From Phialocephala subalpina (lineage: Eukaryota; Ascomycota; Leotiomycetes; Helotiales; Mollisiaceae): a DNA stretch of 64,000 nt. Positions 44,468-56,995 of the stretch are shown here, piece after piece (position 1 is the stretch's first letter; the number at the start of each line of letters is the position of its first letter). The stretch covers positions 620,001 to 684,000 of the forward strand of contig FJOG01000025.1 of NCBI GenBank assembly GCA_900073065.1, in the 5' to 3' direction. Both the position numbers and the translations under genes were made by a program. Under the pieces are notes generated by a model. The model did no database searches. It was not told the DNA's origin and saw nothing but the letters and a program-made list of their open reading frames with translations.

Positions 44468-46588
44468 ATGAAGGCACGTTTCTCAAAGCTATTAAAGCAT
44501 CACAAGAAGGGGAGCAGCACCCCGGAGCTGCCCAAAATGTCTATTGCAGAAACCGAACCCAAGCTTCGCGATAGCAGCTTCCATCCCGACCCCTCACTAT
44601 GCGCATCCTGCCAAAGTCTCCGTGTTGACTGGGTCGTATCAACAGACCTTCCGACGGATCTCAAGAATCCTAATCCCCTAAATCTTCAGATGCACAAGCT
44701 AGGCAGGATTGAAGAGACACGACAGAACTGTCAGTGCTGCGAGGCCATCTTCAACGTTGTTCGGCATGGGATTCGATGGGCGACTGCAGGCGGGTATCCG
44801 TTCACGCCTCTTGACCTGGTGACTGTCGACAAGGTCATCCAGAGTTCAAGGATCTTGTACGGATCTTTCGCCGATGATTGGAAGAAGCGGGTTTTACTGT
44901 GTGAGTATGATTCCGGTATTGGAACACGTTGTGGAATCTTGGAAGTATTCTCGAAGGAACCCGGGACTTCCACATCAGTGAAAGAGCGGTCGTTGCCGCA
45001 ATGCGAACCGTCATTTACGGGACCTCAATCAGTTCATTCTGATGAGGATACTCTGAATATCGATATGACAGCTGCAAAGCTTCAGAAATGGCTGGAAACC
45101 TGTCAGCAGAGCCATGAGCAGTGCCGTATGTTGAAACGACAATCGATGCTACCTGACCGTGTCGTGGATATTGGCACCCTAGAGGAGCCTTACATACGGC
45201 TGGTCGAAACCCATCAAGAAAGTATTTCATATGTGGCCTTGAGCTATTGTTGGGGTTCGGAACAGACATATGTCACCACGGCAGTCACGATGCCAAGATT
45301 CTTGGAGGGTATCGATGCGAGAATGCTTCCTTCAACCATGAAAGATGCGATCAATCTCACTCGTGCTATTGGGCTCAGATATATCTGGATAGACGCTCTG
45401 TGCATCGTACAAAACAGCAGAGAAGATTGGGAAAAGCAAAGTTCCAAGATGGATCAAGTGTACAGCAACGCGTACGTCACAATCTGTGCATCCCGCGCCT
45501 CTGGCGCCAGCCAAGGCTTCCTGAGCGAGCTTACGCCTGCGGTCGCTCGCTGGGGTTCTTGGGAACGAGATGGTTCTCAAGAAGAAAGCATATTCTTGCG
45601 CTGGTGGAGAGAAGGACGAGACATGGAAAACATTCTCGCCGATCAACCACTAAGCCGCCGTGGCTGGGCTGTTCAGGAACGTCTCCTCTCGCTTCGGAAA
45701 GTGCTCTTCACTTCTCAGCAAATGATCTGGCAATGTCCTTCTCTGCATTGTTTTGAAGATGGTGTGGAGGTTAGCCCAGAAGGTGGACGAGGTTTCCCCA
45801 CCTCGGTGCTTCAGAACGAAGACCTTGGCCACGATGCGTGGAGCAGCGTGGTGCTCGATTATACTCAGTGTACTCTAACCAAGTTCTCGGATCGACTACC
45901 TGCGTTATCCGGTATTGCGAGAACTTTTGCGGGTAGTCTGAAGGACGAGTATATTGCTGGACATTGGCGCGAGACTTTGCCGCATTCCTTAACATGGCGG
46001 ACGCTTCCCAAGGGTCAGGATTGCCGTCCCGATGGAATGGTTTATTCCGCACCTTCTTGGAGTTGGGCTTCAGTGGATGCTGGTGTGCAGATACTGTACA
46101 GATCTTTTTGGGATGATATTCACGTCAAATTAGTAGATCTCCACCTCTCACCATCCTCGTCAGCCAATCCATATGGTCAGGTAACAGATGGCTGGATCGA
46201 GCTTGAAGCACCGGTTCTTCCAATTCGTGTTGAAAGGAAATTCTTGAAGGGATACTTAGCTCTGTTCAAGATAAACGAGTCGGAGTTTCAGCTGTATAGT
46301 GACGAGTGGTCGGCGAACTCGAATGTTATGTGGTTGGATCGGAGTGAGGATGTTCTAGATGCACTGGCCATTTTCTTTACGAGAGATGACTTCACTAGGC
46401 CTTCGTACGAGGGACTTTTGATTTCGCCTTCTAAGGAACGGGAAGGGATGTTTGTGAGAAGAGGTGGATTCACGGATTGTGCTATTTTCCCGAACATTTC
46501 AAAGCCTGGGGTTAGTTTCGGCCGGCAGCATTGCAAGATGTTGAGTGAAGTGGATCAGGTCAGAGTTCAGCGGGTCAAGATAGTGTGA
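44468..46588 (+). CDS. HET-domain protein (heterokaryon incompatibility type)
   Basis: A single exon of about 706 residues from the ATG at 44468; the open frame extends further upstream without an ATG. A zinc-ribbon-like N-terminus (CASCQSL and CQCCEAIF) precedes the HET domain. Its three conserved blocks are YVALSYCWGS (about residue 254), LRYIWIDALCIVQNSREDWEKQSSKMDQVYSNAYVTICAS and the downstream PLSRRGWAVQERLLSLRKVLFTSQQMIWQCPS. HET proteins trigger programmed cell death when incompatible fungal nuclei share a cytoplasm. This copy has no extra WD40, NACHT or ankyrin region. No defects are seen. Confidence 0.93.
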   Translation: MKARFSKLLKHHKKGSSTPELPKMSIAETEPKLRDSSFHPDPSLCASCQSLRVDWVVSTDLPTDLKNPNPLNLQMHKLGRIEETRQNCQCCEAIFNVVRHGIRWATAGGYPFTPLDLVTVDKVIQSSRILYGSFADDWKKRVLLCEYDSGIGTRCGILEVFSKEPGTSTSVKERSLPQCEPSFTGPQSVHSDEDTLNIDMTAAKLQKWLETCQQSHEQCRMLKRQSMLPDRVVDIGTLEEPYIRLVETHQESISYVALSYCWGSEQTYVTTAVTMPRFLEGIDARMLPSTMKDAINLTRAIGLRYIWIDALCIVQNSREDWEKQSSKMDQVYSNAYVTICASRASGASQGFLSELTPAVARWGSWERDGSQEESIFLRWWREGRDMENILADQPLSRRGWAVQERLLSLRKVLFTSQQMIWQCPSLHCFEDGVEVSPEGGRGFPTSVLQNEDLGHDAWSSVVLDYTQCTLTKFSDRLPALSGIARTFAGSLKDEYIAGHWRETLPHSLTWRTLPKGQDCRPDGMVYSAPSWSWASVDAGVQILYRSFWDDIHVKLVDLHLSPSSSANPYGQVTDGWIELEAPVLPIRVERKFLKGYLALFKINESEFQLYSDEWSANSNVMWLDRSEDVLDALAIFFTRDDFTRPSYEGLLISPSKEREGMFVRRGGFTDCAIFPNISKPGVSFGRQHCKMLSEVDQVRVQRVKIV

Positions 46589-47180
46589 AAAGCTTTCTGC
46601 TGCTGACAAAACATGTTCAGACTCGCAAGAAGTGAAGCAGATGAGCAGTGAAGTGATTAGACGCGAGCAAAAGCGCCTCTCGGCTTCAGTCAATGGTCAC
46701 GTGAGGGGACAAATGATAATGAAATTGGAAAGTGCTTTCGAACCGGAGTCGATACCGAATTTTGGGGTCGCCCGTCACCGGTATTGATAATAACTCGCAA
46801 CCATTTCAAAGAAGAAAATGCAACATGAGGTACAACGACGCTCAAATCGAAAACAAAGTCAGCGGCTGGGTTCCCCTATCCCCACTAACCGAGACTCGCT
46901 TAGCTCCCTTTAGCTGGGTTGTTGGGCTTAAGATGGAAATGTGTTGCCAAAAACGTACTCCTATTCCTACTTAGCCGAGACTCGTAAAGTACAACGCCCA
47001 AGAAGGTAGCAGGTAGTACTGCCATATTAATGGAGAGAACGTGGATCAATCAGAATGCCTTGAAGGGGGAGATGACGCTGGATTTTGTATCACAGTAAAA
47101 CACTAAAATGGAACAAAGTCCTAGCTAAGACAGGTTGTTAATGTCGTGACAGGTCTACTCAGTCTCATCTCCTGCATCTC
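46589..47180. other. Intergenic, no gene seen
   Basis: Convergent 3' flank of the HET gene and of the small minus-strand frame that follows. Nothing is recognised. Confidence 0.4.
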
Positions 47181-47642
47181 TTACTCCAACTGCCCTCGGG
47201 ATTGCTTCATCTCGCTCCGTCTTCTTCCCCAGCACCATGCTCGGCCCCTCCATCTTAAGTCTTGAGCTTCTTCCCAATCCCCAACCCCCCGCAGCTTAAC
47301 CTCGAGCACAATGTCCTGAGCCCAAGCCAGCTCTTCCCACCTATGGTCAATAACCTTCAGCTCTCTCAAAATGTCAACAGTCGACAATACTCTCTCGAGC
47401 ACCGGTCTCAGCACCTTCTCCATAGTTTTGAACTTCGAATCCGTAGCTTGCTGTATCGGTCCAAATTTTCTGTCCTCGAGAGAGAAACAGTTGTTGATGA
47501 AATATTCTGAGAGTGTTGTTGGTAGGAAGGAGATACTTTCAAGCGTCGGCCTGGCTTGAGGAAGGCTCGCTCCTACACAAGTGAGAAGTAACCTTTGAAC
47601 CTCAGCTTCATTTTGTAAATCTTGTTCATTAAGGTCATTCAA
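47181..47642 (-). pseudogene. Possible remote fragment of the zinc-knuckle family
   Basis: A 153-codon frame contains FKTMEKVLRPVLERVLSTVDILRELKVIDHRWEELAWAQDIVLEVKLRG. The order (acidic lead, LLE or VLE, then LKEL/LREL followed by a V-x-D strand) parallels the block just before the knuckles in copies A, C and E. No knuckles and no upstream exons are visible. The assignment is weak; it may be an unrelated hypothetical gene. Confidence 0.3.
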
Positions 47643-47779
47643 CTCCGGACAACCCCTATCCCATGCTATTTAAGCCCAACCCCAAACCTATCTACAGTAC
47701 ACAAAAGCTTCTGGACGCTCACATGCTGTTTCTATTCTTCGTTCTCTATCAAACATTCAGCGCAAATGAATCAAATCGA

Positions 47780-50257
47780 TCATTTCAACAAACTCCCCAC
47801 ATCATGCAACATAATACTCTCCACCCTCTGCGGTGGCCTCCTCTCCGCCCCCGTAGCATTCCTCTGAACCCCCCACCCAGCACCCCATCCCGGCAGTGTC
47901 CCTTGTACTGCCCCTGAAAGATACAAATCATCATTCTCATCTGTCCTTATTCCCTGTCCTTGACTTGAAACTGAAACTGTATATCCCTGACTTCCACTTT
48001 CTTCACTGACTCCTCTCATATGATGACTATTCTCCGATTTCTCTTTTTTGCTTTTCTTTCCCTTCTTAGGAAGGAGATCCGGGGATGTCATTATTCCCAT
48101 TCTTTCCCTTTTCCCGCGTAGACCCGGGGATTTGGGACCGAGGTTAGGTGATTTGTAGGAGAAGCCAGCGGGTTTCCCACCGCGGAAGGGGCTGTGTCTT
48201 GCCATCCAGCCTTGAACTCCGGAAGAAAGAATCACGGATCCGTTTCTGGCATCGAGGGCTGTGGAGCCTTCGCCAGCTAGTTCTTCGAGTGTTCTTCCTC
48301 TCGTTTCGGGGACGAGGAAAGAGACTAGTGTTCCGCAAAGCATGAAGAGGGCGAAGATTTGCATCAGGTGCGGAAGCCAGGGTGAGCAGGCGCTTCCTGT
48401 GCAGGGATGTTTAGCTCCTTTCGTGAGGAGTGGTTGTGCGATGACTTGTGCAACAATTGCGCCGACTTTTCCAGCCGCAGCAGAAAGACCGTGACCGGTA
48501 GAGCGGTAACGGGTTGGGAAACATTCTCCTGGTATTAAGAATGTGGTTGTGTTTGGACCCCAGTTGAAGAATATCTGTGCGACGATGTAGAGGCCCAGGA
48601 GAGCGCTTTCGGATAAGGAGTTATAGAGAAAGCCGATGATGATGAAGACAATTGTGAGGAAGAAGAAGCCTAAGATTTGGAGGGGTTTGCGGCCCCAGGT
48701 GTCGACTGTGGCTACGCAGAGCCAGTAGCCAGGAATTGAGCCTGCACAGACGAGGATCAAGTTCCCAATTGCGGTGTGGAGAAGGGAATCGTAGATTGTG
48801 TCGCCAGTGGAGTAACCGATGGCGCTTAGGACTATGCTATTATTTAATCCGAGGCCGTAGAAAGCAAGGTCGAGGAAGAACCATGAGGATGTAGTTCCAA
48901 AGATTACTTTGAAGTTCCGCCACTGGGAGAAGTAGGAGGCGACGTCGCGCCAAGAGGCTCTTGGCGCAGTGAGATGGCGACCAAGTCTTTGCTTCGTTTT
49001 CTGTTGCGTGATGGGATCCACCTCTCCTTCTTTCTTGTTGTTCATGTATGCTGTGATATCGGCTTGAGCTTTCTCGATGTCGTGAGCAATATCGAAGGTA
49101 TATCGAGGTGTCTCGGGGATTGTGATGCGGTAATATAAAGCGAAGCAAGCAGGTACTGCGCCGAATCCGATGATGATACGCCATGATTTGTCGCCTGCAA
49201 TTTGACATGCTTCATGGCAGCTCGACCATCCTGCGGTGGTGTCGATGAAGGAAGCTCGGTAGCCGATGGTTGTGATCAGTGCTACGATAGCGGCAGCTAA
49301 TTGTCCGGCACCCTGCATCGAGAAGACTGCTGCCATCATTGCACCACGCCACCTTGTAGGAGCAAATCTATGTTATGTCAGTGAAGGTGACCTTGAGGAT
49401 GTAGGCTTGGCATCAAAACGCAGGGGGGAAAGGGGGTTCTTCGCTAAGCGAAAATTGATATCCAGATCTTCAGAGGAAACAACATACTCAGACGTGATGA
49501 CCGCAGATAATGGGTAGTCTCCTCCGATACCTATGCCCATCATTACTCTCCAGAAGATCAACAATCCAGTCATAGACATGGCCTGGCTTGGCGCGGAAAG
49601 GGCTTGAGCCAGTGTGGCCGCAACGATGATGGCCAGTTCCACACCGTACATTTTCCGTCTTCCCACAACATCTGCCAACCATCCAAATCCCAACTGACCT
49701 ATTACTGCACCTCCGGAAGTGGCGGCCTTGATTGCTGTGTTGACATTCGTAGGCATTACTCCAGGGTTACTACCTCCCGCTGAACCTTGCCAGTATACCA
49801 TTCCCAGCGTAGAAGTGACCAGATTTATTGCGAATATGTCGTACGAATCGGTGAAGAATCCAATGCCTGCCACTACGACGGCTCGTACATGATACCTATG
49901 ATGAGATGATATTAGACTGTGTACTGAAATCGGATGAAAGCAGGGATATCCTGGCAATTGTGGGGTAAATTGGGACTGATGATTCAAAACAAGGTGTTTG
50001 ACGGATTGAATGAACATGTTCCAAAAACACTCACCATCCAAACGGGACCTTGTCAATCTGTAATATGATCAGTCAACCGAGATCGAAGACAAATGCATAC
50101 ACCCGCCTAGACTCACCTCGGAAAGCGCCAGCCTCCTCCGTAAATTGGGATCTTGAATATGTGAATAGTCATTGTGAAAGTTGTGAAAGGCGGCGTTGCC
50201 TCCGTATGTTCTCGTTGCATAGGACGACGGAATCGCAGGTTCAGGAAGATAATCCAT
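47780..50257 (-). CDS. PHO84-type major facilitator (inorganic phosphate:H+ symporter-like)
   Basis: Exons 50257-50117, 50057-50035 (23 nt), 49895-49488 and 49367-47780 give about 719 residues. After the N-terminal DPNLRRRLALSE-IDKVPFGW comes YHVRAVVVAGIGFFTDSYDIFAINLVTSTLGMVYW, the signature start of the phosphate:H+ symporter family. It is followed by GGAVIGQLGFGWLADVVGRRKMYG, IFWRVMMGIGIGGDYPLSAVITSE, FFNWGPNTTTFLIPGECFPTRYRSTGHGLSAAAGKVGA and VPETRGRTLEELAGE. Twelve helices are consistent with the hydrophobicity. The C-terminal tail of about 160 residues (Ser/Lys/Gly-rich) is longer than in yeast Pho84, so regulation by the tail is possible. The substrate is inferred from the family. Confidence 0.9.
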
Positions 50258-52836
50258 AATATCTTTGGCCGAGGCACGATAGCCTCACGAAGAGGCGCAC
50301 AGTAGAGACCACCAAGCCGGAGGATGTGTCTGGAAAGCACAGAAACGTTGCGAGAGGCAACGCGATGGCGGTATGAGATTTATGAAGGAATACGGAGGAT
50401 CGTGAGTGACGTCGTGCAAGGACGAGGTCGTAAGGCGGTATCGAGATTCACGTTGGACGAGAATTGACGAAACTGCCGAAGGCTGACCATCAGACTTTAT
50501 GCAGATGCCCGCAATCCAAAAGAATCGCCTCAGCCCTAGGCATCCATTGCGGCCCGAAAAATGTTGGATGCACGTCGTGTGGACAGATAGAGGGGTAGAG
50601 AGTCGTGAATGAAGGTATTCGGAAGTCGCACGGATGCTCTGGGAGCAGTGAACGTCGGTCAAGGTGGTCAGGTTGGACGTTGAAGTAAGAACTTCGCTCG
50701 CTCTCGTCTCATGGCTTAAACCTGCTGTGAGTACAACCCCCCCACTCGCATCCCGCAGGACCCCTGATTGTGGCGCCTGGCCTGTGCTGTGTGGATCTCG
50801 AGGTGGAAGTTGTGCCTGATCCCAATCGTTTTACTGGATCACAAGCTGTGCATAAAGGGCCTGATGGACCTCTCCCTGCTGGGGAGGACGCGATCAGAAA
50901 CGGAATACCGAGGCGCAGAACTTCAAACTTCACGTCTCCCCAAAACCCAGCAGCAGCAATTGTGTGACAGCCGCTTCTAGTTCCGCATCTTCACCAAGGC
51001 TCGGGCGTTTGTTGCTTTTTGGCGGGGTCTGGTGCGATTTCTCGGACCGAGCCTGTCGTTGCCCACGATGCTGCCACGGGCCATTCGAAGTCTGGTCTCT
51101 GTTCCAATTCCACGCCACGCTTCTTTTTTCGATGAGTGCCCGCTCAGACAAACGTGCTGCCGCCACAAACACCAGACGGGCCCTTCAATTATTGACTGGA
51201 AGTTGTTCTGTCTTCTTCCGTGGTCTCATCGTCGTCGAACACGCTCTGCTCCAGTATTTTAGTCACTGATAGACCCCAGCAACCACGATGCGCGTGTCGA
51301 GAGCCGAACATGACGACACGTGGGGGAGTTTGACCATCTCAGTGGCTGCCTATCCCCTGTTCATGTGGCGCCCATCCTGGCGGAAATGGCTTGATGGCGT
51401 ATGCACAACAGTCTGGAAACGCCTTATCGATACGGCTCCCAAATTAGAGGCTGGGCCTCATGCGAAAGAGAACTGGAGATCATCATCATGAAGCTTGTAC
51501 CAAGTGTATAAATTTTCTAGGATTGGGGGGGACCAATCGACCAAAATAGAACGTGGAAAAGGAGGGAGGGATACCATAGCACCAGATCAGCTCTGTTTGT
51601 TTTTGATAGCCCATTTCCGGACTAGAATCGCATGAGTTCCCCTGGTCCTCGCTGTCTCATTTGAAGCCGTATACCCGGGTCTGGAGGGGCATGTGAGGTG
51701 ACATATTTCCAGTACTGAAGGCTTTCTTCGAAGAGGACTCGAGAACCAGAAGATCGTTGCACCATGTTTCGTCACCAAAGCGCTGACATGCTTCACAAGT
51801 AATCATTTCTGCAGCAGTCCGTATTTGCACAACCTCAAATGCAAAGCTGACCGAAAATATATTGGACTTTCACACAACCTCGTTTCAGAGCCCCGGCTTT
51901 CACCCACACTCGAGCGGAAGAATGATAGGAAGTGTCTTAGGCTGTTGTACCTGCATCGGTGAACACATCGAATGTTCTTTGCAGCCTTCGATGGAGCGGA
52001 GGCCTCGTGTCTTGAGGGGGACAATGGAACACAAATTTCCTGGACTGACTGAATCTCTCGTGGTGTCCCATGCTCGATTCATTGGAGAAAACGCGTCCAA
52101 TCCAAGAGCTCCATGTCGGGAAGGAAGAGCTTTGCACTTGCAGTTATACGGCTATCACATTCTTCCAGCACCATTGATCCATTGATCCCTCTTTGGAATA
52201 GAACTTCAAGAAATGAATACGCCCCCCGCCAGACCTCAAACAAATAGCTGCTTGCTAGGCATCATAGGCTTCCTCTCCGCAGTAGCCACCGCTTGGCAGG
52301 CTTGCTGTTGAATGAAGCATCAACAGTGACATTGGCTGCCCAAAAAGGGTGTGTCTTTTTTCGGGGGTACATCAACAAATAAACAGTAAGAAACAAGCCT
52401 CATTGCGGTGTAGACAATTTTGTATAACACAAGCGAAGCTGCAATTGAGAATTTGGACAGTATTGCTGCTGCAGGTTTCAGAGAGAAAGGCTCAGATAGG
52501 TTTTACTGATTTGTTGGTCCATTCAGCTCAGTGTGGAGAAGTGACTTTGAATATGAAAGTTTTGGGGTCGATTTCGATACGGCACTTTCGACGCGAGTAC
52601 TTTACCTGTTATTCGTAGTTCCACTCTATTCCAGACATTCGCCATCAAAAGCACAAATATGCAGCACTTGGCTTTGCAATTGAAGACATGAGGACCCCAC
52701 GTCTTGGCACGTTCATCCTCCGTAAATGATATTCGCCAAGACGCAAGCCTGTAAACCTTAGGCTCCACTCCAGTATCCTTCGAGTCTCGACAAACAACAT
52801 TGTCTCACCTCCAACGCCTCTTCCCATCAACCCACC
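50258..52836. other. Intergenic, 2.6 kb, no confident gene
   Basis: Several frames of 60-125 codons overlap on both strands but none shows a domain, a signal peptide or splice support. The stretch is likely regulatory or relic sequence between two divergent genes. Confidence 0.4.
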
Positions 52837-53973
52837 ATGGTGACCGTCACTCGCTTCCTCCTATTCACCACGACCCTCCTCTCTCCTGCATCCGCCTACC
52901 GACGACACGGCAAGCCAACGACTCAAGGCATCAAATGGCTCGAGCCCGAACGAAGCGTGCTCGTACGCCTCGAAACCCCAGATCTCCCGCTCTGGAATCC
53001 CCAGACGCGCGTGGGAGAAGATGTCCCGACCGCGTTGATACTCAACTTCACCTTCACACGCGATAACCGCGTTCTCCTTCTCAATGATCAACCTATCCTA
53101 CCCATCAAAAATGGCAACGTGCCTCCCTCCCTCTCCGCGCCGCAGACCCTTTCCGGATTCGAACAACGCACGCCCGATTTCTACGATCTGAGTTGGTTTG
53201 AGTTGGATTATTACCGCGGTGTCCCGTTGTCAGAAGATCCTAACAGCCGGTACAATATCTGGAGTCCTACATTGAACATCGATATCCTTGGTGCCGGAAT
53301 AGAGGGCTATAATACACTTTTACAAAACGATACGCAGAGATATGTCAGAGTGGCAGTGGACGAAATACCTCCATATCAGAAATATCCTTACGAGAAAACG
53401 ATTTCCAAAAGGAGATATAAGATCAAGGATGTTACGCTCGAAGACCGGTTTCCGTATCAACAATTCGCGGCCCCAGATGCGTTGAAGGAGTGTAGGATTT
53501 GGTCTTGGCTTTGTGACGACATACCGGATTTTCCATACTATCATTACGTGTATAGGCAGAGTTTTGACGAGTATGGGAAGATTGGAAGCTTGAGGCATGA
53601 ATTACATCAAAGATGGGGCACGCTTTGCGAGAGATTGGGGATGTGGCGTGTTGTCCTGCTGCTGGTTGTGGTTGGGAATATGGTGCTTACGCCTGTGTTT
53701 TATGGGGTGTACAAATGTTTGAGAAGATTGAGGAGTTTGCATACGAGGAGAGAGGTGCGGTATGAGTTGTTGACCGCCGAGGAGACGGAAGACCTGCTTC
53801 GAGAGTATAACCAAGATCGAGAGGATGAGTTCACGATGGATCGACTCATGACAGGTCTGTTCACCAGAGATCGTCCGACGGTTAGGACCGAGGTTGCGAA
53901 TGACGCTCTGAAAGGAAAGCCATTGCCTCCTCTTCCCACTGAGTCTACGGAGTCTTCCAGTCGAGGCTCATGA
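52837..53973 (+). CDS. Type I membrane protein of unknown function
   Basis: A single exon of 378 residues. MVTVTRFLLFTTTLLSPASA is a signal peptide. The lumenal or extracellular part (about residues 21-265) has several N-glycosylation sites and repeated aromatic motifs (YDLSWFELDYYRGVPL, CRIWSWLCDDIPDFPYYHYVYRQSFDEYG). A transmembrane helix (MWRVVLLLVVVGNMVLTPVFYGVY) is followed by a basic and acidic cytoplasmic tail ending in Pro/Ser-rich sequence. It may belong to a Pezizomycotina-specific DUF family of secretory-pathway membrane proteins. No catalytic motif is seen. Confidence 0.82.
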   Translation: MVTVTRFLLFTTTLLSPASAYRRHGKPTTQGIKWLEPERSVLVRLETPDLPLWNPQTRVGEDVPTALILNFTFTRDNRVLLLNDQPILPIKNGNVPPSLSAPQTLSGFEQRTPDFYDLSWFELDYYRGVPLSEDPNSRYNIWSPTLNIDILGAGIEGYNTLLQNDTQRYVRVAVDEIPPYQKYPYEKTISKRRYKIKDVTLEDRFPYQQFAAPDALKECRIWSWLCDDIPDFPYYHYVYRQSFDEYGKIGSLRHELHQRWGTLCERLGMWRVVLLLVVVGNMVLTPVFYGVYKCLRRLRSLHTRREVRYELLTAEETEDLLREYNQDREDEFTMDRLMTGLFTRDRPTVRTEVANDALKGKPLPPLPTESTESSSRGS

Positions 53974-54619
53974 GGCTGGCCGAGGTATACAATTCTAACG
54001 AGTGTGCATTTCTGTACTATAATATACTCAGTACAAAAGACTCCTCATCTACAGTGTACCCCCCTGATCATATGTTAGTTTGGCACTCTTGTTGCTTCCA
54101 ACCAGATCTCTGGTACGAACTTTTCCACCCTTCTCATTGGCCCTCAAATCCTGAGGCATCTACAAAGCTAGACAAATGATCCAGGAGGGGTTGGTTATAC
54201 TGTATCATTTGTTACATCCTACATAGTTCTTTTTCGCAATAATGTTTTGCCATTCGAAGTCCGATCGAGTGGAAGGTCTCTCAGGAAGCTCCAATATCAC
54301 CTACCTTCAATTCCAAGTCCAAGCCAACTACCACGCAGAGCATTCATCAGAAGTTAAGGCTGATGCGGCTCAACGGCTAGATAGCCTACCATCCGGGTAC
54401 TTCAGGGGTGACCCGCCTAATCGGTAATCCAGAGCTCTCGAAGAGTGGGGGATATCTGCGGGGCAGACCGAAGTCTTATCGCCGTACCACCAACCTCACT
54501 TGTATCTTGTCCTTCCTCTTCACTTACCATCTCTCAGAATACATAAATATACACGATTCCTTCCTCTCATTATCGGTCAATTCCAAGCTTTGCATTGAGC
54601 AAATTCGCCAATCCTCACA
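53974..54619. other. Intergenic, no gene seen
   Basis: Between two genes on the same strand; the 3' flank of one and the promoter region of the next. Nothing further is recognised. Confidence 0.4.
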
Positions 54620-55831
54620 ATGGCCGACCCAAATACCCAAGTCTCACCAATCATCTCCCTCCCACTCCTAAACAGTACCCCTCCTCACCTCGCCCCAAAA
54701 TTCGAACAAACATACGTGGAATACTACAACAAGTTTTCCGCCGGACGACTCGCTACTCATCAAGTCCCCATCGAGTCCTACAGAGCAAACCCAGCAAAAT
54801 ACACCACTTCCTACGGGCGGGCCCTATACCCATCCACTGGCCTAAGAATCACCACCCAAACATGTCCCGTCTCATCTCCTCCCGGCTCAATCAAGATCCA
54901 AATCTTCGAGCCTGAAAATAAAGCCGAGGAGGGGAAGAGGCCGGTGTACGTAAATTTCCACGGCGGAGGATGGGTATTCGGAGGCCTACCCACAGATTTC
55001 GATTTCTGTAAAAGGATCGCGAATGAGACGGGAGCGGTGGCTTTTGATGTTGATTATAGGCTGGCGCCTGAGGAGGGTTTCCCGACTCAGGTGGTGGATT
55101 GTTGGGAGGCTTTGAATTGGGTTCGTCCCTCCCTTTTACTTCTCTTCAAGTTCACTGTTCTTGCATTCTTTTATCTTTTCGATCTATTCTGCTTCTGTGT
55201 TTTCTTAAGTCTTAATTTGAGGATGCTGATGAAGGACTAGATACACAAAGAGAAAGCCGAAGAGTTCAATCTAGATTTAAACAAGGTCGCAATAGGAGGT
55301 TGCTCAGCAGGAGGCCATCTCTCAGCCGTCCTAGCACACTTATGCAGAGACTCCAAACTTCCATTGAAATTTCAGCTGCTCTCGGTCCCGGTCTGCGATT
55401 TATCAATGTTTGCTGAAGATGGATCATTGAAGCTAGATCAGCCATATGCATCTTATAACGAGTTTGCGGAATGCCCGCCACTGCCGGCTGAGAGGATGAG
55501 TTATTTCTTTAAACACTTCCTTCAGGACTTGCGTTTCCCGGATAAAGCTGGGAAATTTGGGGAAGGAGGAGAAGAAGAGTGGAAAGTAAGTCCGATTAAA
55601 GCGAAGAGTTGGAAAGGATTGGCGGATGCTTTGGTTATTACGGCTGAGTGTGATGTTTTGAGGGATGAGGGAGAAGCGTATGCCAAGAAGCTGGAGGAGG
55701 GAGGGAATAGGGTGGAGGTGAAGAGGGTTAAGGGGGCGCCACATATTTTTATGCAGTTGGATGGGATTTTGGAGGGAGGGAGAGAATATAATCGTGTTGT
55801 TGTTGGGGCGTTGAGGGAGGCTTTTAAATAG
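54620..55831 (+). CDS. Alpha/beta hydrolase fold-3 (HSL-type lipase/esterase)
   Basis: Exons 54620-55120 and 55241-55831 give 363 residues. The oxyanion motif FHGGGW lies at about residues 113-118, the nucleophile elbow GGCSAGG at about 183-189, the acid in ECDVLRDEG and the catalytic His in GAPHIF. These define the hormone-sensitive-lipase-like family of esterases acting on small esters. The intron (55121-55240, 120 bp) is longer than most here; it interrupts ALNW|IHKEKAEEF in frame. No signal peptide is present, so it is probably intracellular. No defects are seen, in contrast with the related broken gene at 57.7-58.6 kb. Confidence 0.9.
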
Positions 55832-56053
55832 ATTGGTGTACTCGGAACTGGCAGAAGAGGGCTGGATGGGATAGAAAGGTAGATGCGCTTTGTTGAGCAC
55901 ATCCCAGACCATCATTCATTAGTGCCTTCCAACAAGGGTTCAGGCTTTCAAACAGCAGCAGTACTCTCGTATACCCTCGATCACCCATACAACCCTCGCA
56001 AATCCCAACTCCTCAACGCCATTCTCGGACATCAGAACCGAACAAACCCAGCA

Positions 56054-56995
56054 TCAGCTACCATTAAAAGAAATCAATGTCGGCGCAGCAGGAGCCGCCG
56101 TAGCAACAGAAGCCATAGCCCCCGCATATTTATACTTCGCAACCGCCGGAATGATGATAATCGCACCCAACCAAATCAAGAACAGAATCGCGAAGAAGGA
56201 TCCAAGGACGGTTCCTACGATATCGTTGCGTGTCCACGTTTGTTGTCGTGTTCGAATTAGTGCTTCGATGTCTGGTTCTTGTCTTTCTTCTTTCGTCTAA
56301 GAATTGTTAGTGGAATTGCTTGAGATATACGAGGGGATGTGAGGGGGTGAGAGGGTAGGGTAGGGACGTACGTTGTCTCGAGAATCCAATCGAGCTTCTA
56401 ATCTCTCAACTCCATCTATCAAGCGCAAGAGAATATCGTCACGCGTTGAATTCGCATCTCGTGTATTTGTGGACTCTACTCCCCAGAGACTGATGCCATC
56501 TACCTCCGACAATTGTTGCTCAACTCTGGTACTTGAACCTGAACCTGGACGTTCGCTTCGTGGCATTATTGTTGCTGCGTTCTCGTCATTTCGGTGGGGA
56601 AGGGATAGGGATTGGTTATCGAGTGGGATTGTGCGGAATGAGGGTGGTGCGGTGGATGGTAGGCCGGTGAAGTAATGGGATGCTGGGATTGAGGGGAAGT
56701 TTTCTTCCTCGAGGGGAACCTGGTTGAGGGATTAGATCAGGGTTGAGGTTTTCTGACTGAGCATTGAGTTCCTCTATGAATGATTCATGACATAAGAAGT
56801 TTTGATGAAATGAATTGAGTCAACGGGGTTTAGGAAAGGAGGATATACTCTTTCATAGCGGGGTCCTACAGGCATCGTGCTGTTGATCCTGGGTCTGCTA
56901 GGGCGAAGAGTAAAGAGATTCGGTAGAGATTGTAAATTGAAACTATTCTTCCAAGTAACGTAAGTAGATTCGAGCTCTTCCCAGGCAGATCGCAT
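56054..56995 (-). CDS. Tail-anchored-like small membrane protein, unknown
   Basis: Exons 56995-56849, 56719-56372 and 56296-56054 give about 245 residues. The N-terminus MRSAWEELESTYVTWKNSFNLQSLPNLFTLRPSRPRINSTMPVGPRYER joins VPLEEENFPSIPASHYFTGLPSTAPPSFRTIPLDNQ. The middle is polar with a short helix (DDILLRLIDGVERLEARLDSRD). The C-terminal exon carries EPDIEALIRTRQQTWTRNDIVGTVLGSFFAILFLIWLGAIIIIPAVAKYKY, a single hydrophobic helix near the end. No known domain is recognised. The topology resembles tail-anchored proteins, but the tail after the helix is about 25 residues. Confidence 0.7.
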